The notes under the pieces are model-generated. The model saw only the letters and a program-made list of their open reading frames with translations. It was not told the DNA's origin and searched no databases. From Ferruginibacter sp. (GTDB lineage Bacteria > Bacteroidota > Bacteroidia > Chitinophagales > Chitinophagaceae), in assembly GCA_014379905.1 (NCBI GenBank), contig JACMKX010000045.1, positions 1 through 64,000 on the forward strand: DNA of 64,000 bases, written 5' to 3'. Each line of letters starts with the position of its first letter. Position 1 is the first letter of the stretch. The translations under genes and the position numbers were made by a program. Positions 24,691 through 33,456 of this stretch are shown here, piece by piece.

Positions 24691-25698
24691 ATGAGCCAGA
24701 TCAAAAGCATAACAAAACTTAGCTGTCTTGTAGTATTGGTTCTTTTTTTTAAATCGGCAGCAGGCCAAACCCAATGGCGGAACGTTGACACCGATTTTGG
24801 AATATTGCCTGCGGGATTTCATGTGTTTTGTTCAACAGATTCTTTGGAAGGCAAACCCTTCAGGGCTTTTTATGCCATTGCGGATCTGCAAAACAAACAG
24901 CTCGATTTTTCTACTGATACAACGCATCAACGCAGGCTTACTCCAACAAAATTCTATGAAAAAAATAAGAAGCCTTTTCTGGTAGTGAATACAACTTTCT
25001 TTTCGTTTGCCACTAATCAGAATCTCAACCTGGTTATTAAAAATGGGAAGATGGTTGGGTATAATATCCACAGTTTGCCGGGGAAAGGGAAAGATGCTTT
25101 TACTTACCGGCATGCTTTTAACGGTGCGATTGGGATTTCTAAAAAACGCAGGGCTGATATTGCCTGGATCTATTCTGATTCTTCAAAGAAATATCCGCTG
25201 GCGGTACAGCAGCCAATTAAATTTTATGTAGACTCTTTCGCAGGAATAAAACCTGGATGGTTTAAAATAAAAAATGCCGGATTAGAATTATATCCTACGG
25301 GTAATCCGCCTTATGGATTTACCAAATGGAAAATGCAAACTGCAGTAGCAGGCGGTCCTGTATTGGTTCAGGCCGGTGAAATCAATATCAGCAACAACGA
25401 AGAACTAAAATTTAACGGTAAGGCCATCAGCGACAAACATCCGCGAACACTAATGGGTTATACAAGAGAGGGTAAACTAATCGTGATGGTAGTAGAAGGC
25501 CGTAATTCCGGGGTAGCAGATGGCGTTAGCTTAACGCAGTCGGCTCAATTAATGAAAGATATCGGATGTATTGAAGCGATCAACCTTGATGGCGGCGGCA
25601 GTAGCTGTATGCTCATCAACGGAAAAGAAACCATTCGCCCCAGTGATAAAGCAGAGCAAAGACCAGTGCCTGCTGTGTTTATCATCAGAACAAATTAA
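24691..25698 (+). CDS. Exported phosphodiester glycosidase (NAGPA) domain protein
   Basis: After a signal peptide (about residues 1-25) the protein holds a phosphodiester glycosidase domain, residues 50-335. Conserved blocks are VVNTTFFSFATNQN, KMVGYNIHSLPG, AVAGGPVLVQAGEI, HPRTLMGYTREGKLIVMVV and the C-terminal INLDGGGSSCMLINGK. The family includes the enzyme that uncovers GlcNAc-1-P from mannose-6-phosphate, and bacterial members act on cell-wall phosphodiesters. NLDGGGSS is the usual catalytic-site motif. The protein is likely periplasmic. Confidence 0.9.
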   Translation: MSQIKSITKLSCLVVLVLFFKSAAGQTQWRNVDTDFGILPAGFHVFCSTDSLEGKPFRAFYAIADLQNKQLDFSTDTTHQRRLTPTKFYEKNKKPFLVVNTTFFSFATNQNLNLVIKNGKMVGYNIHSLPGKGKDAFTYRHAFNGAIGISKKRRADIAWIYSDSSKKYPLAVQQPIKFYVDSFAGIKPGWFKIKNAGLELYPTGNPPYGFTKWKMQTAVAGGPVLVQAGEINISNNEELKFNGKAISDKHPRTLMGYTREGKLIVMVVEGRNSGVADGVSLTQSAQLMKDIGCIEAINLDGGGSSCMLINGKETIRPSDKAEQRPVPAVFIIRTN

Positions 25699-26012
25699 TT
25701 ATTAATTAATAGCCAGTAATCAATAAATAATTATCAGTACCCGGTAAGGCTGCTGTTTACGTATACTTTTATCCAAAATTGTTTGAATTTTGCAATAGAA
25801 TGTTTGTATTTTATTAATGCTTCCTGCTTCAATTGTTGATCTTCGCACCTTATTTCCGGCGCAAAAGTTGATGGGAAGGTATTGTTTAGTGTGCGCCGAT
25901 TGTTTACCGCTAATCCTTAATATTATCGTATTAGTAAATGGGGGATAGATTATTTGATGTTTAAACAATTAAATTTGCGGCTATTGCAAACCGTGAGATT
26001 AATAAGGCGATT
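25699..26012. other. Gap before the RND efflux operon
   Basis: No gene is seen. The first 40 bases are AT-rich with the words TTAATTATTAATTAATAG and AATAAATAATTATC, near-inverse of each other. A -7-like TAAATTTG lies at 25970-25977, but its upstream TTTG is only 13 bases away, so I do not call a promoter. Confidence 0.5.
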
Positions 26013-27350
26013 ATGAGCAGATCAACAAAGGTTATTCAACAATTTATTTTGGTTACCATTTCTTTAACCGGTGGATTTTGCGCAATGGCACAGCAAAATG
26101 ATTCATTGCTTTTAGAGCAGGCTAAATTACCGGAAATTATTAAATATGCACTGGCAAATCAACCCGCAGTAAACCAGGCGGAGATCAATGAAGAGATTAC
26201 CCGTTTACAAATAAAAAACCGCCTGGCTGACTGGTACCCCCAACTCAACTTCAATTATATATACCAGCACAATTTTCAATTGCCTACCAATATAATTGGC
26301 GGCAATACAGTACGTTTTGGTGTAAACAATACATCTGCCCTTCAATTTGGGGCCACACAAAATATCTTTAACAGGGACGCATTGCTGGCAAGTCGTACCA
26401 AAGATGATGTAAAACTGGTCGCACAAAAAGCCACAGAAAATACAAGGATCAACCTGGTTTCAGGAGTTTCTAAAAATTTTTACGACCTGCTGGCCACCGA
26501 AGAACAACGCAAAGTAACGGATGAAAATATTTTACGGCTCAGCCGCAATCTTAAAGATTCAAGGTCGAGGTACGATGCGGGAATCGTTGATAAAACAGAT
26601 TACCAGCGGGCAACCATTGCTTTAAATAATGCCAAGGCAAGTAAAAAGCAAATTGAACAAAGCATAAACGCAAAAATTGCCAATCTAAAATTCCTCATCA
26701 ATTATCCTGCAGATAAAACATTATCGCTGAGTTACGACAGTGCTACCCTGGAAAAAGAGATCTACCTGGATACCTTAAAAACATTACAATACGCCAACCG
26801 GGTTGAATTGCAGCAATTGCAGGCCCAGCTTCGTTTGCAGGAAGCCAATGTTGCCTATAATAAATGGAGTTATATTCCAACCGTAACGGCCAATGGATCC
26901 TACATACAGAATTTTCAGAATGATGCATTCACAAAATTATACAGCCAGAATTTTCCGAATTCTTTTGCAGGCATCACACTGGGCCTCAATATCTTCCAGG
27001 GAGGCAAACGTAAAAACAATATCAACATTGCCAAAAAACAGGTAGACTTTACTAAACTGAGCATTACCAATTTTATCAACCAGGCAAATAGTGAATATGA
27101 AACTGCCATGGCGCAATACAAAGCCAGTATGGCCAATTATCTTGCGCTAAAAGAGAATATGGTACTGGCAGGTGAAGTGTACCGCATCATTGAATTGCAG
27201 TACCGCAATGGTATTAAAACGTATTTAGAGTTAATTACAGCTCAAACCGATCTGCGTACATCACAGATCAATTATTTTAATGCCTTGTACGATCTGCTTA
27301 GCGGCAAAATAGACGTACAAAAGGCAGAAGGAAGTATACCTGTACAATAA
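26013..27350 (+). CDS. TolC-family outer-membrane efflux protein
   Basis: This 445-residue protein has a signal peptide and a TolC fold. Two internally repeated halves (about residues 40-220 and 240-445) form the trimeric channel with long helices. IIKYALANQPAVNQAEINEE opens the first and AGITLGLNIFQGGKRKNNI marks the strand region of the second. It is the outer-membrane duct of the tripartite pump made with the next two genes, 25 and 47 bases apart. No regulator gene is adjacent. Confidence 0.93.
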   Translation: MSRSTKVIQQFILVTISLTGGFCAMAQQNDSLLLEQAKLPEIIKYALANQPAVNQAEINEEITRLQIKNRLADWYPQLNFNYIYQHNFQLPTNIIGGNTVRFGVNNTSALQFGATQNIFNRDALLASRTKDDVKLVAQKATENTRINLVSGVSKNFYDLLATEEQRKVTDENILRLSRNLKDSRSRYDAGIVDKTDYQRATIALNNAKASKKQIEQSINAKIANLKFLINYPADKTLSLSYDSATLEKEIYLDTLKTLQYANRVELQQLQAQLRLQEANVAYNKWSYIPTVTANGSYIQNFQNDAFTKLYSQNFPNSFAGITLGLNIFQGGKRKNNINIAKKQVDFTKLSITNFINQANSEYETAMAQYKASMANYLALKENMVLAGEVYRIIELQYRNGIKTYLELITAQTDLRTSQINYFNALYDLLSGKIDVQKAEGSIPVQ

Positions 27351-27375
27351 TATTTAAAAGTTTATATCAAAACAT

Positions 27376-28500
27376 ATGATAAAACAAATAGCAATCGCAT
27401 TTTTAATATTGGCTTTTACTGCCTGCGGAAAAAAAACGGCACAGGCGCCACCTCCGGCGGGGCCCGTAGCTGTTACCACTACTGTTGTTACAGAAAGCAA
27501 CGCGGTATATTATGACGAATACCCGGCCACTTTGGTTCCGCTCAATCAATCGGAAATACGCCCACAGGTTACCGGTTATATCACCGGCGTACACTTTACG
27601 GATGGTGCAAAAGTTTCAAAAGGGCAGAAGCTGTATAGCATCGATCAGCAATTGTACCAGGCAAATTACCAGGCTGCAGCCGCGGCTGTAAGGGTGCAAC
27701 AAACACAGTTGGCAAAAGCACAGAAAGATGCAGAACGTTACAGGCAACTGGATAAAGAAGATGCGATCGCCAAACAACAGGTAGACTATGCAGAAGCTGC
27801 GCTGGCTGCTGCAAAAAGCCAGGTAAGTGCTGCGCAGGCATCGGCCAATGCGGTAAGGGCCAATGTTCGCTTTGCCACTATCTACGCACCTTTTAGCGGC
27901 ACCATCGGTATTTCGCAGGCCCGCTTGGGAACTTCTGTGGTAGCCGGCCAGTCTGTACTCAATACTATTTCAACCGATAACCCCATGTCGGTGGATTTTA
28001 CTGTTGATCAAAAAGAGATCTTCCGTTTTACACAATTGCAAACTTCAAAAAGCCTGAATGATTCTACTTTTTCGCTGGCTTTTGGCAATGATGTATACCC
28101 GTTTTATGGTAAAATAAATATCATAGACAGGGCAGTGGATCCGCAAACCGGTTCTATTAAAGTGCGGTTGAGTTTTCCTAACGACAAACAAATGCTCAAG
28201 GCAGGCATGAGCGGTACGGTGCGGATATTAAATAATAATACTGCTACTACCGTAATTATTCCGCACAAAGCCATCACAGAACAGTTAGGCGAATTTTACG
28301 TGTACGTGGTGGGTGATAGTAACAAAGTAACACAACGCAAACTCGTGCTGGGCAAACAACTTGAATCCAATATTATTGTTAAAGTTGGCCTGAAACCTGG
28401 TGAAAAAATTGTGGTGCAAGGTGTTCAGAACTTAAAAGAAGGAGCGGTAATAACGACTGACACTGCCCAGGCACCGGCAGCACAACCGGCAAAAAAGTAA
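27376..28500 (+). CDS. RND efflux periplasmic adaptor lipoprotein
   Basis: This 374-residue membrane fusion protein has a lipobox (ILAFTACG, cysteine 17). The biotinyl-lipoyl domain opens near VTGYITGVHFTDGAKVSKGQ and its other half is VRFATIYAPFSGTIGISQ. A coiled-coil hairpin rich in alanine lies between, and a beta-barrel and membrane-proximal domain follow. It links the RND pump to the TolC channel. The C-terminal 20 residues are low-complexity (Ala/Gln/Pro). Confidence 0.95.
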   Translation: MIKQIAIAFLILAFTACGKKTAQAPPPAGPVAVTTTVVTESNAVYYDEYPATLVPLNQSEIRPQVTGYITGVHFTDGAKVSKGQKLYSIDQQLYQANYQAAAAAVRVQQTQLAKAQKDAERYRQLDKEDAIAKQQVDYAEAALAAAKSQVSAAQASANAVRANVRFATIYAPFSGTIGISQARLGTSVVAGQSVLNTISTDNPMSVDFTVDQKEIFRFTQLQTSKSLNDSTFSLAFGNDVYPFYGKINIIDRAVDPQTGSIKVRLSFPNDKQMLKAGMSGTVRILNNNTATTVIIPHKAITEQLGEFYVYVVGDSNKVTQRKLVLGKQLESNIIVKVGLKPGEKIVVQGVQNLKEGAVITTDTAQAPAAQPAKK

Positions 28501-28547
28501 TTTAGTAAGAAGAGCCAATTGATTTAGCAGATAATAAATTAATAAAG

Positions 28548-31500
28548 ATGATAGCAGATGTTTTTATAAAAAGGCCTGTGACAGCGATTGTAATATCAAT
28601 TGTGATTGTATTGGTGGGCCTTATTTCTTTAATGACGCTGCCTATAGCCCAGTACCCGGATATTTCTCCACCAACGGTTTCTGTATCCGGCAACTTTACC
28701 GGCGCCGATGCGCAAACGGTGGAACAAACCACTACAACGGCTATTGAAACACAGATCAATGGTACGCCTGGCATGACTTACATGAGCAGCAACAGTACCA
28801 GCAGTGGCCAAAGCAGTATTACCGTGAACTTTGAAGTAGGAACCGATATCAATATTGCTACCCTTGATGTTCAAAACAGGGTAAGCGTTGCAGAACCAAG
28901 TTTGCCGGATGTATTAAAAAGATTGGGCCTTACAGTTAGGAAAAGAAATCCAAGCATTATGATCGTGCTGGCATTTTATTCTCCCAACGGAACACATGAT
29001 GCAACGTTTATTGGTAACTATGTAAACCTATATGTAAAGGATGCATTACTAAGGGTAAAAGGGGTGGGTGATATTGTTTCCCGGTCGGATGATTTTAGTA
29101 TGCGGGTATGGCTTAATCCCGAAAAGATGGCGGCACTGGGCATTACACCTGCAGAAGTGAACGCAGCTTTACAGGAGCAAAACCTGCAGGTGGCAGCAGG
29201 AACAGTAGGAGGTAATCCTCAACCAAATGACCAGACATTTGAATACAGTATCCTTACCAACAGCAGGATCAATACACCCGCACAGTTTGAAAACATAGTG
29301 GTCCGCACCAGGCCTGCAGATGGTGGGTTGGTTTATTTGAAAGATGTTGCAAGAATAGAACTGGGTAAGTTTGATTATGGTTCCAACGCTTTTGTAAGTG
29401 GCAAACCTGCAGCATTTTTACTGGTATACCAGGCACCTGGTGCCAATGCACTGGAAACTTACAAAGGTGCCATGGCTGCGCTGGAAACCATGCGGCCCAC
29501 TTTTCCAAAAGATATAGATTTTAAAATACCCAACGAAGCAGCTACGGTAGTAGAAACATCCATCAATGAAGTATTGCACACTTTGGTGGAAGCGCTGGTA
29601 CTGGTGGTGTTGGTAGTGTTCCTCTTCCTGCAAAGCTGGAGGGCGACACTTATTCCCATACTGGCTATCCCGGTTTCACTCATCGGTACTTTTATCTTTT
29701 TTAACCTGATGGGGTTCACCATTAATACACTTACCTTATTTGCATTTGTACTTGCCATCGGTATCGTAGTAGATGATGCCATTGTAGTGGTAGAGGCCAT
29801 TCAGCATAATATTGATCATAAAAAATTATCGCCTAAAGATGCCACTATCAAGGCAATGAAAGAAATATCTGCGCCTGTTATTGCAATTGCATTGATATTG
29901 GCAGCGGTTTTCGTGCCCGTAGGCTTCATACCTGGTATTGTAGGAAGGTTGTACCAGCAGTTTGCCATTACCATTGCCATCTCCGTATTGTTATCGGCCT
30001 TTGTGGCATTGTCGTTAACGCCCGCTTTATGTATGCTTTTATTAAAGCCAGCTACAGATGAAAAAGCAAAGAAAAATATTTTAGACAAGTTCTTTTTTCG
30101 TTTCAATAATTGGTTCAATAAAGTATCGCTTGGTTATACAAAAGCGGTAGGCACGTGGATCCGCAAAACACCTTATGTTTTGGTAATGATGATAGTACTT
30201 ATTGTTGGACTGGTCTTTTTGTTCAAAGCAAAGCCAACCGGTTTTATTCCTACCGAAGATGAAGGCCGTATGTTTGTTACCTACGAGATGCCTGAAGCTA
30301 CCAGTACCACCAGGAATGTGGCCATGATGAAAGATATTATGGCCAGGATAGAAAAAATTCCACAGGTAGCTGTTGTAGGAGGTTTAGCCGGGTTAAATAT
30401 TGTGAGCTTTAGCAATAAATCGAATGTAGGAACCATGTTTGTTCGTTTAAAACCATGGGATGAGCGCAAGGGAAAAGGCGAAGATGTGCAGGCTGTTATT
30501 GGTAAAATAATGTCGGTTACAAAAGATATTAAGGAAGCACGAATTATTCCTATTGCGCCACCTGCAATACCCGGGCTTGGTGCAACGGCAGGATTTAGCT
30601 TCCAGTTACAACAACGGGGTACCACGGATGACATCAAACAATTTGAAGCGGTTACCAACAAGTTCATGCAAACACTCAATGCGCAACCAGCTATTGGCCG
30701 TGCATTTACTTTCTTTAATGCACGCACACCCAGTTACCAGGTAGATGTTGATAAAGAACAGGCTAAAAAAATGGGGGTGAATGTAGCAGAAATTTATTCC
30801 ACTCTTTCTAATTTTTTAGGAAGCAGTTATGTGAATGATTTTAATTTATACGGAAGAAATTTTCGTGTAATGACCCAGGCTGAGAATATTTATCGTGGCT
30901 CACTGGATAATGTTCAGAATTTTTATGTGCGCAACAGCCAGGGCAGCATGATCCCTTTAAGAAGCCTTATCACCACAAAAATAATTGAATCACCTGCTGT
31001 AATTTCTCATTACAATGTGTATCGTTCTGTCGAAATAAATGGTACACCTAAAGAGGGTTTCAGCAGTGGTGAAGCCATCGAAGCGTTGAAGGAAGCTGCC
31101 AAGACATTGCCGGCCGGTTATGGCTATGAATTCTCCGGCATTAGCCGGGAGGAGATAGCTGCGGGCAGCCAGCAAACCACCATCTTTGCTATATCTATCG
31201 TATTTGTATTTCTCTTCCTGGCTGCATTGTATGAGAGCTGGAGTGTGCCATTCTCGGTATTGCTGGCAGTACCTATTGGTGCATTTGGCTCCATTCTTAC
31301 ATTGATTTTGCTGCCCAAATTATCCAATAATATTTATGCGCAAATTGGTTTGATCACTTTAATAGGGCTGGCAGCTAAGAATGCGATTTTGATTGTAGAG
31401 TTTGCCAAGGAAAGGGTAGACAACGGAACCGATGTGGTACCGGCAACTTTACAGGCAGTGCGGCTTCGGCTAAGGCCCATCATCATGACTTCAATGGCTT

Positions 31501-31700
31501 TTATTTTAGGCGTTGTACCGTTGATGATCGCATCGGGTGCCGCTTCTGTAAGTCGTCAAACTATTGGCTGGACAGTATTCGGTGGAATGCTGGCAGCTAC
31601 TTCACTGGCTATATTTGTAGTGCCGGTATTGTATGTGCTCATTACCAAAGCTGCATACAGAAAACGGAAAATAAGAGTAACCACAAAACTGGGAGAATAA
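28548..31700 (+). CDS. RND-family efflux pump, HAE1 type
   Basis: This 1050-residue AcrB-type pump starts FIKRPVTAIVISIVIVLVGL, the standard first membrane helix. The proton-relay aspartates are in VVDDAIVVVEAI in TM4 (near residue 405). The two halves each hold six helices and a large periplasmic loop, and the central part shows G-F-I-P-T-E-D-E-G. The substrate class is hydrophobic drugs and bile-like compounds. It is probably translated with the adaptor gene 47 bases upstream. Confidence 0.97.
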   Translation: MIADVFIKRPVTAIVISIVIVLVGLISLMTLPIAQYPDISPPTVSVSGNFTGADAQTVEQTTTTAIETQINGTPGMTYMSSNSTSSGQSSITVNFEVGTDINIATLDVQNRVSVAEPSLPDVLKRLGLTVRKRNPSIMIVLAFYSPNGTHDATFIGNYVNLYVKDALLRVKGVGDIVSRSDDFSMRVWLNPEKMAALGITPAEVNAALQEQNLQVAAGTVGGNPQPNDQTFEYSILTNSRINTPAQFENIVVRTRPADGGLVYLKDVARIELGKFDYGSNAFVSGKPAAFLLVYQAPGANALETYKGAMAALETMRPTFPKDIDFKIPNEAATVVETSINEVLHTLVEALVLVVLVVFLFLQSWRATLIPILAIPVSLIGTFIFFNLMGFTINTLTLFAFVLAIGIVVDDAIVVVEAIQHNIDHKKLSPKDATIKAMKEISAPVIAIALILAAVFVPVGFIPGIVGRLYQQFAITIAISVLLSAFVALSLTPALCMLLLKPATDEKAKKNILDKFFFRFNNWFNKVSLGYTKAVGTWIRKTPYVLVMMIVLIVGLVFLFKAKPTGFIPTEDEGRMFVTYEMPEATSTTRNVAMMKDIMARIEKIPQVAVVGGLAGLNIVSFSNKSNVGTMFVRLKPWDERKGKGEDVQAVIGKIMSVTKDIKEARIIPIAPPAIPGLGATAGFSFQLQQRGTTDDIKQFEAVTNKFMQTLNAQPAIGRAFTFFNARTPSYQVDVDKEQAKKMGVNVAEIYSTLSNFLGSSYVNDFNLYGRNFRVMTQAENIYRGSLDNVQNFYVRNSQGSMIPLRSLITTKIIESPAVISHYNVYRSVEINGTPKEGFSSGEAIEALKEAAKTLPAGYGYEFSGISREEIAAGSQQTTIFAISIVFVFLFLAALYESWSVPFSVLLAVPIGAFGSILTLILLPKLSNNIYAQIGLITLIGLAAKNAILIVEFAKERVDNGTDVVPATLQAVRLRLRPIIMTSMAFILGVVPLMIASGAASVSRQTIGWTVFGGMLAATSLAIFVVPVLYVLITKAAYRKRKIRVTTKLGE

Positions 31701-32131
31701 AGAATAAAGAATAAGGAATAAGAAATGAAAAATAAGGAATAAGAAAAGAAGGCAACAAAATAAATAAGGAGCCATTTCGAGATTGAAATTTCTTTTTATA
31801 ATAAGGGAATTTGTAAATAACCCAACTATGTTTAAAAGTCTGGTAGAGACGAAGAACTTTTGGTAGCTAAAAGCTTTGAAATAGGAATGAGCCCCATCGG
31901 GGCGGCCCTTTTAAAGGTCGCCCCGATGGGGCTTTTAAATTAGGTATTTTAAATTCCCCGTAGAGCTGTGCCGCCGGCGCTTGTTATTTCATTTATGAAA
32001 AAAGATTTTGATAGATTATTAGTCCATAAATTTGGTAGACTAATTACCAATCCTTAGTTTTACCTTGCGTAGGGAGCATAATATTTCATAATATTTATTC
32101 TACACGCATTTATTTTAAACAATAAGAGACA
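31701..32131. other. Gap after the RND operon with a GAATAAG tract and a hairpin
   Basis: No gene is seen. The first 60 bases carry the words GAATAAAG, GAATAAGG and AATAAGAAA several times. Two shorter tracts of the same words follow stops at 22055 and 44340. A double palindrome at 31891-31932 is listed separately. Confidence 0.55.
31891..31932 (+). terminator. Long hairpin of nested palindromes, terminator or REP-like
   Basis: GCCCCATCGGGGCG (31891-31904) pairs with CGCCCCGATGGGGC (31919-31932), 14 bp. The loop CCTTTTAAAGG can pair again. Each arm is also partly self-complementary (GCCCC ... GGGGC). TTTTAAAT follows. It lies 190 bases after the RND stop and may end that transcript, or be a dispersed repeat. 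Confidence 0.6.
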
Positions 32132-32437
32132 ATGAGTACATTTTTTAGTCTTTATAAGTTCGCTTTGTATTTTGCGATGTTGTTTAATGCCGGCGCTGCC
32201 ACAGAAGCTTCCGGCTTGATAACCGACGGGAAAAGCAAAGAACCCTTATCCAATGTATATGTATATACAGTTAAAGCAGAGGAGGAAACATTGAGTAATG
32301 ATAAAGGAAATTTTAAGTTGTTGTCCTGGCAGGCATTGCCGGTAACCATTGTCTTTGAAAAGAATGGATACAAATCAAAGCGGATATCATTAAAACAGGA
32401 TGAAAAAAATATCCGGGTGCTGTTAGAACCTAACTAA
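32132..32437 (+). CDS. Small exported protein with CarboxypepD_reg-like domain
   Basis: This 101-residue protein has a signal peptide (about residues 1-22) and one carboxypeptidase-regulatory-like beta-sandwich: GLITDGKSKEPLSNVYVYTV, then LSNDKGNFKLL, VTIVFEKNGYKSKRISL and RVLLEPN. This fold usually forms the N-terminal extension of TonB-dependent receptors, and here it stands alone. It is probably periplasmic or surface exposed with a binding role. No nearby receptor gene is seen. Confidence 0.75.
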   Translation: MSTFFSLYKFALYFAMLFNAGAATEASGLITDGKSKEPLSNVYVYTVKAEEETLSNDKGNFKLLSWQALPVTIVFEKNGYKSKRISLKQDEKNIRVLLEPN

Positions 32438-32451
32438 TCCCTCCATCATAT

Positions 32452-32523
32452 AGTCTCGTGGCCGAGTGGTACAGGCGATGGTCTGCAAAACCATTTACGG
32501 TGGTTCGATTCCACCCGGGATGT
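32452..32523 (+). tRNA. tRNA-Cys (GCA)
   Basis: The cloverleaf is clear. The anticodon arm is ATGGT-CTGCAAA-ACCAT with anticodon GCA. The D-arm is GCC...GGC around GAGTGGTACA. The T-arm is GGTGG-TTCGATT-CCACC. The acceptor stem is AGTCTCG with CGGGATG: four Watson-Crick pairs, two G-U wobbles and an A1-G72 mismatch. The discriminator is T73, the identity base for cysteine. CCA is not encoded. A terminator follows at 32545. Confidence 0.9.
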
Positions 32524-32544
32524 CAGTTTAGAATAACAATCAAT

Positions 32545-32577
32545 AAGAGGAGGCATGTTTATGCCACCTCTTTTTTT
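32545..32577 (+). terminator. Terminator after tRNA-Cys
   Basis: AAGAGG-a-GGCAT (32545-32556) pairs with ATGCC-a-CCTCTT (32561-32572) around a GTTT loop, followed by a T-run. Confidence 0.85.
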
Positions 32578-32640
32578 ATCCTGTAAATCCCGCCTGATTT
32601 AGAGGGAAAATTAATAGATTTGCGCTCCAAATAAAATGTT

Positions 32641-33027
32641 ATGGAAGCACCATTTAAACCGGCGGGATACAATTCCCTTTCGCCTTATATCATTTCAAGC
32701 AATGCTCAAAAACTGGCAGATCTGTTGGGGGATGTTTTTAATTCAACCATTACCAGGCGCTATGATCTTGAGGATGGTAAGATCATGCACGCAGAAATCA
32801 GGATCGACGATTCGATTTTAATGTTCTCAGACAGCAACGAAAACTACCCGCCCAACCAATCCATACTCCATGTGTATGTGAGCGATGTGGAGGCAGTTTT
32901 TGCAAAAGCGATGGCAGCAGGTTGCAAAGAATTTCAGCCAATTAAAAAAAATGAAGGCGACCCGGATAAAAGGGGAACTTTCACAGACTTTGATGGCAAT
33001 ATGTGGTCGGTTAGTACTCAACAATAA
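32641..33027 (+). CDS. VOC-family protein (PhnB/glyoxalase-like)
   Basis: This 128-residue protein has two beta-alpha-beta-beta-beta modules of the vicinal oxygen chelate fold. The first contains YIISSNAQKLADLLGDVF and MHAEIRIDDSILMFSD. The second contains ILHVYVSDVEAVFAKAMAAG and ends GTFTDFDGNMWSVST. It fits the PhnB-like subfamily, often without a known substrate. The SnoaL gene follows after 6 bases. Confidence 0.85.
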   Translation: MEAPFKPAGYNSLSPYIISSNAQKLADLLGDVFNSTITRRYDLEDGKIMHAEIRIDDSILMFSDSNENYPPNQSILHVYVSDVEAVFAKAMAAGCKEFQPIKKNEGDPDKRGTFTDFDGNMWSVSTQQ

Positions 33028-33033
33028 ATCAAC

Positions 33034-33411
33034 ATGAAAGCAAGAGAGACGATTGTAGAAAATTATATAGCAGGGTATAACGAAATGAATGTCCAAAAAA
33101 TGGTAAAAGACCTGGATGTATCCGTTATTTTTAAAAATGTTTCCAATGAAAGGGTTGACCTGGAATTACACGGACTGGAAAATTTCCGGCAACAGGCAGA
33201 GCGGGCGCTTGTTCTGTTTGCGGAAAGAAAACAAACGATCAATGCCGTCCGGCACCAGAACGGTGCTGTTGAACTCGACATTGATTATTATGCCAGGATA
33301 GCAAGGCCTTTGCAAAGTTCCGCGAAAGGGCCGGAGTTGCATTTTACCGGCACAGCTGTTTTTACATTTAATAAGGATAATAAGATCACCTCTATTACAG
33401 ATACCAGGTAA
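33034..33411 (+). CDS. SnoaL-like (NTF2-fold) protein
   Basis: This 125-residue protein has the NTF2-like pattern: an N-terminal helix (ETIVENYIAGYNEMNVQKMV), a beta-rich core (VDLELHGLENFRQQAERALV), and C-terminal strands (AVFTFNKDNKITSITDTR). It probably binds or isomerises a small molecule and the substrate is unknown. It sits 6 bases after the VOC gene and ends in a bidirectional terminator. Confidence 0.82.
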   Translation: MKARETIVENYIAGYNEMNVQKMVKDLDVSVIFKNVSNERVDLELHGLENFRQQAERALVLFAERKQTINAVRHQNGAVELDIDYYARIARPLQSSAKGPELHFTGTAVFTFNKDNKITSITDTR

Positions 33412-33436
33412 AAAGGGAAGCAACTGCTTCCCTTTT
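33411..33436. terminator. Bidirectional terminator
   Basis: AAAAGGGAAGC (33411-33421) pairs exactly with GCTTCCCTTTT (33426-33436) around AACT. It lies between the convergent SnoaL and OmpA genes and would work on both strands. Confidence 0.9.
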
Positions 33437-33456
33437 AATAACCCCCGTCCACTTAA

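Noticed and set aside
25720-25968. Minus-strand frame before the RND operon
   Set aside because: It opposes the operon, with no ribosome site or known motif; the region looks intergenic.
31701-31760. Possible CRISPR-like array of GAATAAG words
   Set aside because: Units are 5-9 bases, irregular and without spacers of constant length. No cas gene is present.
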